Below, piece by piece: positions 27,042-34,850 of a stretch of DNA of 64,000 bases. The DNA comes from Bacillus sp. FJAT-27445 (GTDB lineage: Bacteria > Bacillota > Bacilli > Bacillales > Cytobacillaceae). The position numbers were made by a program, and so were the translations under genes. The stretch's first letter is position 1; the number at the start of each line of letters is the position of its first letter. The stretch covers positions 124,001 through 188,000 of the forward strand of contig NZ_LMTI01000004.1 in assembly GCF_001510665.1 (NCBI RefSeq). The letters are read 5' to 3'. The notes below the pieces were generated by a model, which saw only the letters and a program-made list of their open reading frames with translations, was not told where the DNA came from and ran no database searches.

Positions 27042-27073
27042 AAAAAAGGCCAACCCACTAAGGGTTTGGCCTT
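27042..27073 (-). terminator. Terminator of queT
   Basis: On the minus strand AAGGCCAAACCC pairs with GGGTTGGCCTT (one bulge), followed by TTTTTTG. Confidence 0.85.
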
Positions 27074-27080
27074 AAATTGT

Positions 27081-27569
27081 TTAATCAACAAGCTTTTCAA
27101 AATTGATCCGCTTATTAATGGCATACATCAATGGGGCTCCGACCGCAAGGACAACGAACTCACCAAATGCAACTGTCAGCCACGTTGCAAGGAATGGGAA
27201 TCCCAAGGCAATGTTCAATTCCCAGGCAATCAGGAACATGGTTACGGTGAAGACGACAGTATTAATCGCCATCCGGGCCCAAATCCCTTTAATAAACTGG
27301 GATGAAAAAATGGTGATTAAGAGTGCCAGCACCGATTGGCCAAAGCCGAAGATAAGATCAAGGGCCGGTGAAGGGGAAAAGAATAAGTTCGCCAGGAAAA
27401 CACCAAGAATGATGCCAAAAAAGTACTTCCTGTTAAAGACGATGAGATGATTGAACATCTCCGATAAACGGAATTGGACGTTGGAAAAGCTCAGCGGCTG
27501 AACCAAAAACGTAACTGCGATATAAAGGGCGGCGATCATCCCGTTAACCGCCAGTGTTTTAATTTTCAT
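27081..27569 (-). CDS. queT: QueT-family queuosine-precursor ECF transporter S component
   Basis: A 162-residue integral membrane protein with about five helices. The conserved segment LSFSNVQFRLSEMFNHLIVF and the downstream GIILGVFLANLFF-SP-ALDL region are the QueT signature. It imports preQ1/preQ0 or a related queuosine precursor, working with a shared energy-coupling module encoded elsewhere. The call is supported independently by a preQ1-I riboswitch directly in its leader (27578-27615), whose 3' tail contains the ribosome binding site. Its promoter (27638-27666) and terminator make it a single-gene unit, convergent with the DUF454 gene. Confidence 0.95.
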   Translation of the reverse strand: MKIKTLAVNGMIAALYIAVTFLVQPLSFSNVQFRLSEMFNHLIVFNRKYFFGIILGVFLANLFFSPSPALDLIFGFGQSVLALLITIFSSQFIKGIWARMAINTVVFTVTMFLIAWELNIALGFPFLATWLTVAFGEFVVLAVGAPLMYAINKRINFEKLVD

Positions 27570-27577
27570 CTTTCTCT

Positions 27578-27615
27578 CTCCTTAGTTTTTTAGCGTGGGA
27601 GGTTCTCGAACCACG
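27578..27615 (-). promoter_or_regulatory. preQ1-I riboswitch
   Basis: The minus-strand leader aligns without gaps over 34 nt to the Bacillus queC aptamer. P1 is CGUGG/CCACG, L1 begins UUC, a CCC precedes the second P1 arm, and the conserved tail is AAAAAACUAAGGAG. The tail carries the ribosome site, so preQ1 binding should block translation of queT. A UCGGGC-AAA-GCCCGA hairpin (27616-27630) precedes the aptamer. Confidence 0.95.
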
Positions 27616-27637
27616 TCGGGCTTTGCCCGAAAGTAAC

Positions 27638-27666
27638 ATTATAATCCGCGTTTAAATCCCCGTCAA
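27638..27666 (-). promoter_or_regulatory. Sigma-A promoter of queT
   Basis: On the minus strand TTGACG (27666-27661), 17-bp spacer, TATAAT (27643-27638). Transcription would start just before the riboswitch. Confidence 0.88.
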
Positions 27667-27692
27667 TAGGACTGTTGGGAATGTGAATTAAC

Positions 27693-27720
27693 TTACAGTA
27701 ATGGCGAGCAGAGCTATAAT
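27693..27720 (+). promoter_or_regulatory. Promoter of the forward glycosyltransferase pair
   Basis: TTACAG (27693-27698), 16-bp spacer, TATAAT (27715-27720), divergent from the queT promoter. Confidence 0.65.
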
Positions 27721-27782
27721 AAAGCATTACTTCCGTTCCTATATCATAAAAATAATATCAAAACTCATAAAGGGTGGATGAA

Positions 27783-28487
27783 GTGGTCACAGTCATTACC
27801 TGTACGAAAAGGCCCGAGTTTCTTCCATTAATTTTTCAAAACTTCGAAAATCAAACCATTGAGGAAAAGGAGCTTGTCCTCGTTCTGCATGGGTTTAGCA
27901 GGAATTTGATTGGCAGAGTGGCCGCAAGTCCGCTTGCCAAGATCCTCGAACTTCCAGAAGCAAAATCTCTTGGTTCCTGTTTGAACGAGGCAATAAGCCA
28001 TGCGAAGTATGATGTCATTGCCAGATTTGATGATGATGATTATTATGGTGCCCATTACCTTGCCGAAGCAGTTAAAACCCTGGAGGAGAAGGGTGCTGAA
28101 GTCGTAGGAAAACAATCTTTATTTGTCTATTTTAAAGAAAATCAGTTACTTGCATTGCTTTTGGAGGGGAAGGAACACATGTATATAGAGGAAAGCGGAG
28201 ATTCGCTGGCGGGGTCAACTCTTGTTTTTAAAAAATCAGTTGCAGAAAAAGTAAAGTTCCCTTCATTTTCAGTCGGTGAAGATGAAGTATTTGTTAAAGA
28301 GTGCAAAAACGAAGGGATTCGGATGTATGCGTCCTCTCCCGATCATTATGTATACATTCGCTACACCAATTCACATCACTCCTCGGATTCCAATAATGAA
28401 CGTATTAAGCGCCATTGTATACCGCTAGTTCGAACTGAAAATTTCCCGGAATTTTTTACTTTAAGAGGGGGGTGGCCGTATGGATAA
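27783..28487 (+). CDS. Family 2-like glycosyltransferase
   Basis: A 234-residue GT-A protein. The N-terminal VTVITCTKRPEFL strand is followed by a nucleotide-binding EAKSLGSCLNEAISHAKYD segment and the metal-binding DDDDYYGAHYL motif. A possible catalytic acid lies in SVGEDEVFVKEC. There is no membrane segment. It probably adds a sugar to a surface glycan precursor in the cytoplasm. I start at GTG 27783, 5 nt from AGGGTGG; GTG 27774 sits in the ribosome site. The next gene overlaps its end by 8 bp. The donor sugar is unknown. Confidence 0.82.
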   Translation: MVTVITCTKRPEFLPLIFQNFENQTIEEKELVLVLHGFSRNLIGRVAASPLAKILELPEAKSLGSCLNEAISHAKYDVIARFDDDDYYGAHYLAEAVKTLEEKGAEVVGKQSLFVYFKENQLLALLLEGKEHMYIEESGDSLAGSTLVFKKSVAEKVKFPSFSVGEDEVFVKECKNEGIRMYASSPDHYVYIRYTNSHHSSDSNNERIKRHCIPLVRTENFPEFFTLRGGWPYG

Positions 28488-29715
28488 CGGATTTTTGAGT
28501 GGAGAACAAATGAGGAAGAACCTTTCCCTCAGGAAAGAGACTATGAAAAGCAGGCGTTTAAGCTTGAATGACCAAATTCTAAATTTGATTCTTTATGAAT
28601 TGGAGCGGATATTGGAGGGAAATCCCGACAGGATAATCGTTTTGTTCCCATCCTTATTGGATTGGAACATTCCCCTTTTCCAGCGCCCCCAGCATATAGC
28701 CTTAAATCTTGCTGAGGAAGGAGTGCTTTACTTATTTGGAACAACAAACACTTACGATAAAATCGGTGCCATTGAGGAAATAGCCCCCCGGTGTTTTCTA
28801 TTAAATATGATGGAACCGGAAATTGAAGCTGAAATTCTTTCTTTTTTAGCGAAAAAACAAAAAAGGGTTGTTGTCCATTTATATTCAGGAGACATGCAAA
28901 GGGGATATGAATTTGTAAAGCGGTGCCTGGATAGGGGCTTTGATATTTTGTATGAGTATATTGATGAGCTTTCTCCTAGCATTTCAGGAATCCCACTCCA
29001 AAGGAAGATAATAGAAAGGCATCTGAGTATATTGGCAAATACATCTTGTTATGTGGTTGCGACTGCCGATAAACTCTTCAGGGATGTCCTTGAGAAAAGA
29101 GAACCGGTCAGGTGCGCGCTTATTCCTAATGGAGTAGACTACAGCCATTTTAGCTCACAATCCAAGAACGGTTTTCCCAAGATGCTGAATGATTTTAAGA
29201 AGAAAGAAATACCGATTATTGGTTACTTCGGGGCGTTGGCCGACTGGTTTGATTATGCACTCATAGAGAAGCTTGCTCTAACCAAGAGAGAATGGCAGAT
29301 TGTCCTGATAGGGCTGGACTATGATGGTAGCTTGAAGAAAAGCCGGTTATTAAACTTCCCGAATGTCCATTTTTTAGGAGCAATTCCTTATCAAGAATTG
29401 CCTTCCTACGCCCGGCAGTTTGATGTTTCCGTTATCCCTTTCCTATTAAACGAAGTGACAATATCCACCTCACCTATCAAGCTGTTTGAATATATGGCTG
29501 TTGGAAAGCCGATTGTAGCCACTGCCCTGCCAGAATGCGAGAAGTTTAACCAAATATTGATTGCCCAAGATCATGATGACTTTATCAACAAAGTGAAATA
29601 TGCACTAACATTGGGTGGCGATGAAACCCTTGCGTTATTACTTAAGGAAGAGGCCAAGAAACATACATGGACTGAAAAGGCCAGATCAATTGTGCATCTT
29701 CTCAACACCAAATAA
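28480..29715 (+). CDS. Glycosyltransferase, TuaH-like GT-B
   Basis: A 411-residue GT-B protein. The N-terminal domain has SLLDWNIPLFQRPQHIALN, the QRPQ/H element seen in TuaH-like glycosyltransferases. The C-terminal domain has IPIIGYFGALADWFDYALI and TSPIKLFEYMAVGKPIVAT, the donor-binding glutamate region. It overlaps the GT2-like gene and shares its promoter. The gene at 33811 on the other strand has the same architecture (HQRPQQMM, IGYYGAIYSWLD, NPIKFFEYLSAGKPV), so the two are probably related enzymes for neighbouring linkages. Sugar and acceptor are unknown. GGGGGGTGG lies upstream of the ATG. Confidence 0.85.
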   Translation: MDNGFLSGEQMRKNLSLRKETMKSRRLSLNDQILNLILYELERILEGNPDRIIVLFPSLLDWNIPLFQRPQHIALNLAEEGVLYLFGTTNTYDKIGAIEEIAPRCFLLNMMEPEIEAEILSFLAKKQKRVVVHLYSGDMQRGYEFVKRCLDRGFDILYEYIDELSPSISGIPLQRKIIERHLSILANTSCYVVATADKLFRDVLEKREPVRCALIPNGVDYSHFSSQSKNGFPKMLNDFKKKEIPIIGYFGALADWFDYALIEKLALTKREWQIVLIGLDYDGSLKKSRLLNFPNVHFLGAIPYQELPSYARQFDVSVIPFLLNEVTISTSPIKLFEYMAVGKPIVATALPECEKFNQILIAQDHDDFINKVKYALTLGGDETLALLLKEEAKKHTWTEKARSIVHLLNTK

Positions 29716-29757
29716 TCATCCCTTTCCCTGCTATATAACGCTAAAAAGGAATGATTA
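29712..29757. terminator. Weak bidirectional terminator between convergent operons
   Basis: AATCAT...CCTTT pairs with AAAGG...ATGATT across the 64-bp convergent gap. Confidence 0.4.
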
Positions 29758-29779
29758 ATTGGGGTTCATTCTTCTACAT

Positions 29780-30904
29780 TCAAATTCCATTACGGCTAAA
29801 ATAATGCAGGATGGCTTCCACTATTCTTCTTGATGCAGTACCGTCACCATAGACATTGGACTGGACAGCCATTTCTTTATACAGATGCTCATTTGTCAAT
29901 AATTCTTTTGTTAGATGGTAGATGGTCTCTTCTTCAGTTCCAGCAAGCTTTAATGCCCCTGCTTCGATAGCCTCTGGACGTTCGGTTGTATCCCTTAATA
30001 CGAGGACGGGGACTCCCAGAAAGGGGGCTTCCTCCTGAATTCCGCCTGAATCGGTAAGGATTAAATAAGACCTTGCTGCAATATTATGAAAGTCGATTAC
30101 ATCGAGAGGCTCTGTTAAATGGATGTTCGGTTGGCCGCCGAGGATGTCCTTTGCCAATTTTCGGATAGCAGGATTCATGTGAACCGGATATACAATAGCA
30201 ATATCCTTGAATTCATTTGAAATCCTCCTGACGGCACTGAAGATATTGGCCATAGGTTTTCCTAGGTTTTCCCTTCTGTGGGCAGTAAGGAGGATAAGCT
30301 TTTTCGTTTGAATGGATGTGAGCAATTCATGGCTGTACTTTTTTGCAACAGTTGTTTTTAACGCATCTATTACAGTATTTCCTGTTAAAAATAGTGTCGC
30401 GGGATCCTTGTTTTCCTTTTGTAAATGGGTTATGGCTGTCTCGGTAGGAGCAAAATGAAGATCCGCAAGCAGCCCGGTCAATTGCCGGTTTAACTCCTCT
30501 GGAAAGGGAGAATGCTTATTAAAGGTGCGGAGCCCGGCTTCGACATGACCAACCTTCACATCATTATAAAAAGCAGCTAAAGCGGCGGCGAAGGTAGTAG
30601 TTGTGTCCCCATGAACCAGAATGATATCAGGACGTGTATCTTTAATAATGGTATCAAGGCCAATTAATGCCCTCGTCGTAATATCGGCAAGGCTTTGCCC
30701 CGATTGCATCAGGTTAAGGTCAAAATCGGGGCTAATTGAAAAGGCCGTTAATACCTGGTCCAGCATTTCCCTGTGTTGGGCAGTGACAGTTACGTACGTT
30801 TCAATCAGGCTGGAGTGCTTGGAAAGTTCACTTACTAAAGGAGCCATTTTGATTGCTTCGGGCCTGGTTCCAAAAATGACCATGACTTTAATTCTTCTCT
30901 TCAC
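29780..30904 (-). CDS. mnaA: UDP-N-acetylglucosamine 2-epimerase (non-hydrolysing)
   Basis: A 374-residue enzyme that converts UDP-GlcNAc to UDP-ManNAc for cell-wall and surface glycans. Conserved segments are GTRPEAIKMAPL, HGDTTTTFAAALAAFY, VGHVEAGLRT, ELNRQLTG, LTAHRREN, and DSGGIQEEAPFLGVPVLVL followed by RDTTERPEA. All catalytic acid residues of the family appear present. GTG 30904 has AAAGGA 8 nt upstream. It is the last gene of the reverse glycan operon, so ManNAc is a likely component of the polymer made here. Bacillus species often carry a second copy elsewhere for teichoic acid linkage. Confidence 0.93.
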   Translation of the reverse strand: MKRRIKVMVIFGTRPEAIKMAPLVSELSKHSSLIETYVTVTAQHREMLDQVLTAFSISPDFDLNLMQSGQSLADITTRALIGLDTIIKDTRPDIILVHGDTTTTFAAALAAFYNDVKVGHVEAGLRTFNKHSPFPEELNRQLTGLLADLHFAPTETAITHLQKENKDPATLFLTGNTVIDALKTTVAKKYSHELLTSIQTKKLILLTAHRRENLGKPMANIFSAVRRISNEFKDIAIVYPVHMNPAIRKLAKDILGGQPNIHLTEPLDVIDFHNIAARSYLILTDSGGIQEEAPFLGVPVLVLRDTTERPEAIEAGALKLAGTEEETIYHLTKELLTNEHLYKEMAVQSNVYGDGTASRRIVEAILHYFSRNGI

Positions 30905-30964
30905 ATCTATTGTCCTTTCCCTTTAATTAGGTTCAGATCGAGAAAGTTAGCAAAAAGTATGTGA

Positions 30965-31324
30965 TTAGTGGGAATCAACTTCAAAAGAAATACTTTCGAT
31001 GTCAAAACAGGAAATAATCACAGCCAATGGCGGAAGCTTTGGAGATTTCATTCCTGGCTGCACAATCACCAGGCAACCTGAACACTTGTCAAAGCACTTG
31101 ATGGTCCCAATTATTTCATCACCCGTTTTTGTCCTGAATCGAAATGTTTTCTTTTTCTTTTCCAATTCACATAAGACAGAACAAATGCAATTTTTTCGTT
31201 CTTTGCAATGGCAGTCTTCCTCGCAATCATCGTCCTTTTTATGATGATTTTTGCTATGTCCGGAAATAGAAAGGAATTCCTCCTCCCAACAAACCTTGTG
31301 CTCCATTTTGCTTTTCTTATCCAT
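30965..31324 (-). CDS. Cysteine-rich hydrophilic protein, unknown (possible spore-layer protein)
   Basis: A 119-residue soluble protein with 11 cysteines, most in a charged central stretch (DDDCEEDCHCKERKNCICSV). A basic linker (EKKKKTFRFRTKTGDE) follows, then a C-terminal half with IKCFDKCSGC and regularly alternating hydrophobics suggesting beta strands. It has no signal peptide. AAAGGAGAGGAG lies upstream of the ATG. The composition resembles self-assembling, disulfide-linked proteins of spore outer layers, but I do not recognise a named family. Its place between a glycosyltransferase and mnaA suggests it could be part of, or anchor for, the glycan layer (inference). Confidence 0.7.
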   Translation of the reverse strand: MDKKSKMEHKVCWEEEFLSISGHSKNHHKKDDDCEEDCHCKERKNCICSVLCELEKKKKTFRFRTKTGDEIIGTIKCFDKCSGCLVIVQPGMKSPKLPPLAVIISCFDIESISFEVDSH

Positions 31325-31447
31325 TTAAATACTCCTCTCCTTTGTTTGCGTGGATGGGTTATTATACCAACATGGTATTCCGCATAAGGAGAATCAGTGT
31401 TGGGCGAATTTATTAGTTTAGTGGATGGACAAAAGAAGGAGGCACAT

Positions 31448-32512
31448 TTAGTGCGAATATTGTTCATAAATACGGATTAGTTGTTTGGCAATTTTTTTGC
31501 TATTATAATTACTTTTTACCAATTCATACCCTTCCTGTGCACTCTGGTAGAGCAAGTCCTTCTTTTTCAGTATTTCAGATAGATTGTAAATCAATTGAGA
31601 ATCTGAAATTTGTTTAAACGCAATCCCTGACATAACTGCATCATGGTTGTACTTCGTTATTAATTCTCCGAATCCATCCCACATAGCATACACAGGTACT
31701 TTACATGCGAGGGCCTCCAATGCAACCCTTCCGCTTCCAAAAACGAGATCGGACAAAGCGTAGAACTCGGATACGTTCTCTTGCCAACCCAATAATTTTA
31801 CTCTAACCCCATTTGGCAGTTTCCGAGGGATGGCTGCTTTTACTTCTTTTAATTTTCCTCCGTCACCGATGATAAGGACATTAAGGCTGCCAACACATTT
31901 TGCCAGTTCTGGAAGACAACGTAAAAATTGAATGATTGGTACTTCCTTATCATCATCAAATCTGCTAATGATTGAAATAGTAGGTGAGTCGGGATTAAGT
32001 CCAAGTGATGCTGCCTTTTGCCTGTTCTTTTTAATTGGATGGAATTTTTCAAAATCGATCCCATTCCTAATAATCGAAATCTTTTCTGGTTCGATTACAC
32101 GATTTAAAAGAAATAATGCTACCCTTAGATCAACGGCAATAATTCTTTTTACATGGGGGCTGACATCATGGCCGAGAGGTGAATCATCGAATCCTAAGTC
32201 ATAAATCCCATGCATCGTTACGATCAACGGCTTATTTAGCTGAATCGCTAGTTCCTTTCCTGTAACAATGGCTGTAAAAGGATGGGCGTGAATAATATGC
32301 GGATCAAAGCTTTTAATAGCATCAATGGAACCATCGGCCCAGCTTAGCACCTTAAATCTTCCGGAATTAATTTGTGAAAGGACAGACGGGGAGGTAGATG
32401 CGGTATATAGAAGAATGTGGTGGCCAAGTTCAGATAAATCGTTAATGATTGTTGTGATATGCGTTTCCAATCCTCCCTGTACCAAATGATCTGCCAGCAT
32501 TAATATTCTGAT
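31448..32512 (-). CDS. Family 4 glycosyltransferase, apparent ATC start
   Basis: A GT-B enzyme of about 354 residues. The N-terminal Gly-rich loop reads LADHLVQGGLETHI. The donor domain has ISIIRNGIDFEKFHP, VLIIGDGGKLKEV, and FGSGRVALEALACKVPVYAM, the GT4 ExxxE region in modified form. The first ATG (32500) is 19 nt from the AAAGGGGG ribosome site and would remove the RIL of the first beta strand. ATC at 32512-32510 is 7 nt from that site and gives (M)RILMLADH, the usual family start. I therefore extend to 32512. Product linkage unknown; the gene lies in the middle of the reverse glycan operon. Confidence 0.8.
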   Translation of the reverse strand: MRILMLADHLVQGGLETHITTIINDLSELGHHILLYTASTSPSVLSQINSGRFKVLSWADGSIDAIKSFDPHIIHAHPFTAIVTGKELAIQLNKPLIVTMHGIYDLGFDDSPLGHDVSPHVKRIIAVDLRVALFLLNRVIEPEKISIIRNGIDFEKFHPIKKNRQKAASLGLNPDSPTISIISRFDDDKEVPIIQFLRCLPELAKCVGSLNVLIIGDGGKLKEVKAAIPRKLPNGVRVKLLGWQENVSEFYALSDLVFGSGRVALEALACKVPVYAMWDGFGELITKYNHDAVMSGIAFKQISDSQLIYNLSEILKKKDLLYQSAQEGYELVKSNYNSKKIAKQLIRIYEQYSH

Positions 32513-32539
32513 AAGGATTCCCCCTTTGAAGAGTATAAA

Positions 32540-33049
32540 CTAGCGTGTTTTATGCAGATTCTCATATTCCAATTCTCTTAATTTCAAGAAATAGTCTTTT
32601 TGAAGAATGAAAAGAGAATACTCATGTAAAAGCTCCAATTTTTTTTTGAAAATATCTGAAGGTAATTTTTGATCATGAAAGCCAAATACATATAAATCTT
32701 TTTTTACCAAATCATGAAGTACCTGTGAAAGAGCAATGTGCTGTGTATGCCCATATTCTCCGTGCAAATTATGGGTAACGATCTTCTTGTAATTGCACTC
32801 CCCAAGCAATTTTTTCAAATCATTGCTTAGGGCCATCCTATCAAAATCGCCGTTCCATTTATCAGGATAATTCCAAATGTCGTACTCCGCATTTAGGAGG
32901 TTCATTACTTTTCTAAATTCAGCTGCCCTTTGGGGGTTGCCTCTGTTTGTAACACACACTACCTTCCACCCTTTTTCTGTCAACAGTTCCCCCCCGCCAA
33001 ATAAAAGTTCATCATCGGGATGAGCGACAATCATCAGTTTATCGGACAT
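32540..33049 (-). CDS. PIG-L/LmbE-family deacetylase
   Basis: A 169-residue member of the PIG-L family. The zinc site motif AHPDDELLFGGG is intact at the N terminus, and the second histidine motif reads HGEYGHTQH. The family removes the acetyl group from N-acetylglucosamine in GPI, mycothiol, bacillithiol and surface glycan pathways. The protein is shorter than BshB-type enzymes, and its setting between glycosyltransferase and kinase genes points to deacetylation of a glycan or nucleotide sugar here (inference). It starts 15 bp after the kinase stop, so the two are cotranscribed. Confidence 0.88.
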   Translation of the reverse strand: MSDKLMIVAHPDDELLFGGGELLTEKGWKVVCVTNRGNPQRAAEFRKVMNLLNAEYDIWNYPDKWNGDFDRMALSNDLKKLLGECNYKKIVTHNLHGEYGHTQHIALSQVLHDLVKKDLYVFGFHDQKLPSDIFKKKLELLHEYSLFILQKDYFLKLRELEYENLHKTR

Positions 33050-33064
33050 TTTAGTGACACCTGC

Positions 33065-33763
33065 TCATTTTAAGGTTATTGAGTTCAAATCATTTATCAT
33101 TTCCGCGGCATTCTTATACCGATTTGTTGAACCGGCATTCATTGCCTTTAAAAGGACTTTTCTAAGGCCTGCTTCCTTAACATCCTGTGGAATTACCTTC
33201 CCGGTTAGTAGGTAGGTACAAACAGCTGCGGCACCATAAAGATCATAGCTATTATCTATGTCTTTGGAAGAGGGAGGAGAAAAGATCCATCCATCCACTT
33301 CCCCTCTATACACGCCTCCGGAATCTTTTAATACGGCTGATTCAAAATCGATAATTTTTAAATCCAACGTACTTCGATTGGTCAGGATAATGTTCCGGGG
33401 GCTAATGTCGGTATGCAAGATGCCTTTTGAATGTAAATATTCCAGTCCTTTCAGGATGTTTATCGTTACTTGTACAGCTTGGCTTGTGTTAAGCGAAGAG
33501 AGTACACTGCCATTCAGCTGCTCCATAACAATGCAAGCATGATTCTCATGGATGAAAAAATCATAAAATTCAACAAGCCATTTGTTTTTTTCATATAGTT
33601 TCATAATCAATGCTTCCTTTAAACCAACGGCAATATCCTTCATTTTTTTAATCGCTACTTTTCTTTTAGTGAGGGGGTCAGTTCCAAAGTAGACAGAGCT
33701 TGTTCCGCCATATCCCTGCTGTACCAAGTTCACTTCATATCTCCCCCACATTTCTGTTGGCAC
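33065..33763 (-). CDS. Small cytoplasmic Ser/Thr protein kinase with atypical motifs
   Basis: A 232-residue Hanks-type kinase domain with no transmembrane or extracellular part. The glycine loop reads GYGGTSSVYFG, the ATP-anchoring lysine lies in VAIKKM, and the catalytic loop reads HTDISPRNI. The HRD arginine is replaced by Thr, but the catalytic Asp and metal-binding Asn are kept. The magnesium motif reads DFES instead of DFG. The C-lobe is short. It may phosphorylate a small molecule or sugar, as other short kinase-fold proteins do, rather than a protein. It lies in a glycan operon upstream of the PIG-L gene. A GTG start follows GGCGGGGT. Confidence 0.8.
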   Translation of the reverse strand: MPTEMWGRYEVNLVQQGYGGTSSVYFGTDPLTKRKVAIKKMKDIAVGLKEALIMKLYEKNKWLVEFYDFFIHENHACIVMEQLNGSVLSSLNTSQAVQVTINILKGLEYLHSKGILHTDISPRNIILTNRSTLDLKIIDFESAVLKDSGGVYRGEVDGWIFSPPSSKDIDNSYDLYGAAAVCTYLLTGKVIPQDVKEAGLRKVLLKAMNAGSTNRYKNAAEMINDLNSITLK

Positions 33764-33810
33764 ATTTTACCCCGCCTTTTTTGTCCGTATAGTAAATAAC
33801 ATGGCTGTTT

Positions 33811-34821
33811 TTATAGGGAAAGATATTTTTTAATAACTTTTAAGGCCTCTTTACCACGGCAGATCCATGAATTTTTGTTTGCTGTTTGCTGCCGTTCGCT
33901 AATTTTTTCTGCTGTATTGGACGAAATTGCAGTTTGTATTTGATCCAATACATTCCTTTCATTTGCGAAGTAGCAAAGGTTGCTGTATATGGCCAATTCC
34001 GGCAATGGCGTGCTTACTACTGGTTTTCCTGCGGAGAGGTATTCAAAAAATTTAATGGGATTGGTCGCTTTAATCATGTCAGTCATTTTGAACGGAATAA
34101 TGGCGACATCAAACCAACTGAGGTATTGCGGCAAGTCCTCATAAAATTTCATGTCAAGGACAGTGATATTTGGATGAGTTATTTCGACTGTTTTTGAGCC
34201 TATTAAAACGACTGGATAGTGGGTTGCAATCTTTTCAATCATTTTTACATCGAGCCAGGAATAGATTGCCCCGTAATACCCTATTAATGGTCTTCCTTTT
34301 GTATCCGGCAAATCCCTTGGACGCTCGCCTATTGGGGTAGAAGCCTGTTTGAAATGCTCAAAGTCGGCTCCATTTGGAAGGAGAAATACATCCCTGCCGT
34401 TATTCTTATGATCTTTATAAATGGGCATGGAAGTAGCGAAGATAATGTCACATTTCTTCTCCATTTCAGGAATAAAATCTTTCCAAACCGCAAATTCATC
34501 GGAAGGGAGGTCGCAAGAGTCGAATACTGCCAGATCAGGTTTGAATCGGTCTATCTCCTTTCCCTGATTGACTGCACACCAAAGAACTACTTTTCCTGAA
34601 ATTAAAGGTTTTAGATTGACATCTTTTTTGACAACCTTAAAATTTGGCAGGGAGGGAAAAGGCTGTTCAATTTGTTTTTCTTGTTTAAAAAACGTTTCCG
34701 GATTAATAAACAGCACATTGGCACCAAGGACAGCAAGGACCTTCATCATTTGCTGCGGCCTTTGGTGCATGAATTTATAGTCGATGGCCGGAGGATAAAT
34801 AACGGTAATTTTTTCCTTCAT
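33811..34821 (-). CDS. Glycosyltransferase, TuaH-like GT-B
   Basis: A 336-residue GT-B protein. It has MHQRPQQMMKVL near residue 20, GYYGAIYSWLDVKMI at the start of the donor domain and NPIKFFEYLSAGKPVVSTPLPEL as the nucleotide-sugar binding helix. The same three blocks occur in the forward-strand gene at 28480, suggesting divergence from a common ancestor. I start at ATG 34821, 8 nt from GGGG; GTG 34830 overlaps the ribosome site. It is the second gene of the reverse operon, after the CgeB-like transferase. Substrates unknown. Confidence 0.85.
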   Translation of the reverse strand: MKEKITVIYPPAIDYKFMHQRPQQMMKVLAVLGANVLFINPETFFKQEKQIEQPFPSLPNFKVVKKDVNLKPLISGKVVLWCAVNQGKEIDRFKPDLAVFDSCDLPSDEFAVWKDFIPEMEKKCDIIFATSMPIYKDHKNNGRDVFLLPNGADFEHFKQASTPIGERPRDLPDTKGRPLIGYYGAIYSWLDVKMIEKIATHYPVVLIGSKTVEITHPNITVLDMKFYEDLPQYLSWFDVAIIPFKMTDMIKATNPIKFFEYLSAGKPVVSTPLPELAIYSNLCYFANERNVLDQIQTAISSNTAEKISERQQTANKNSWICRGKEALKVIKKYLSL

Positions 34822-34850
34822 AAAAAACACCCCAGTTCCACATGTGATAA

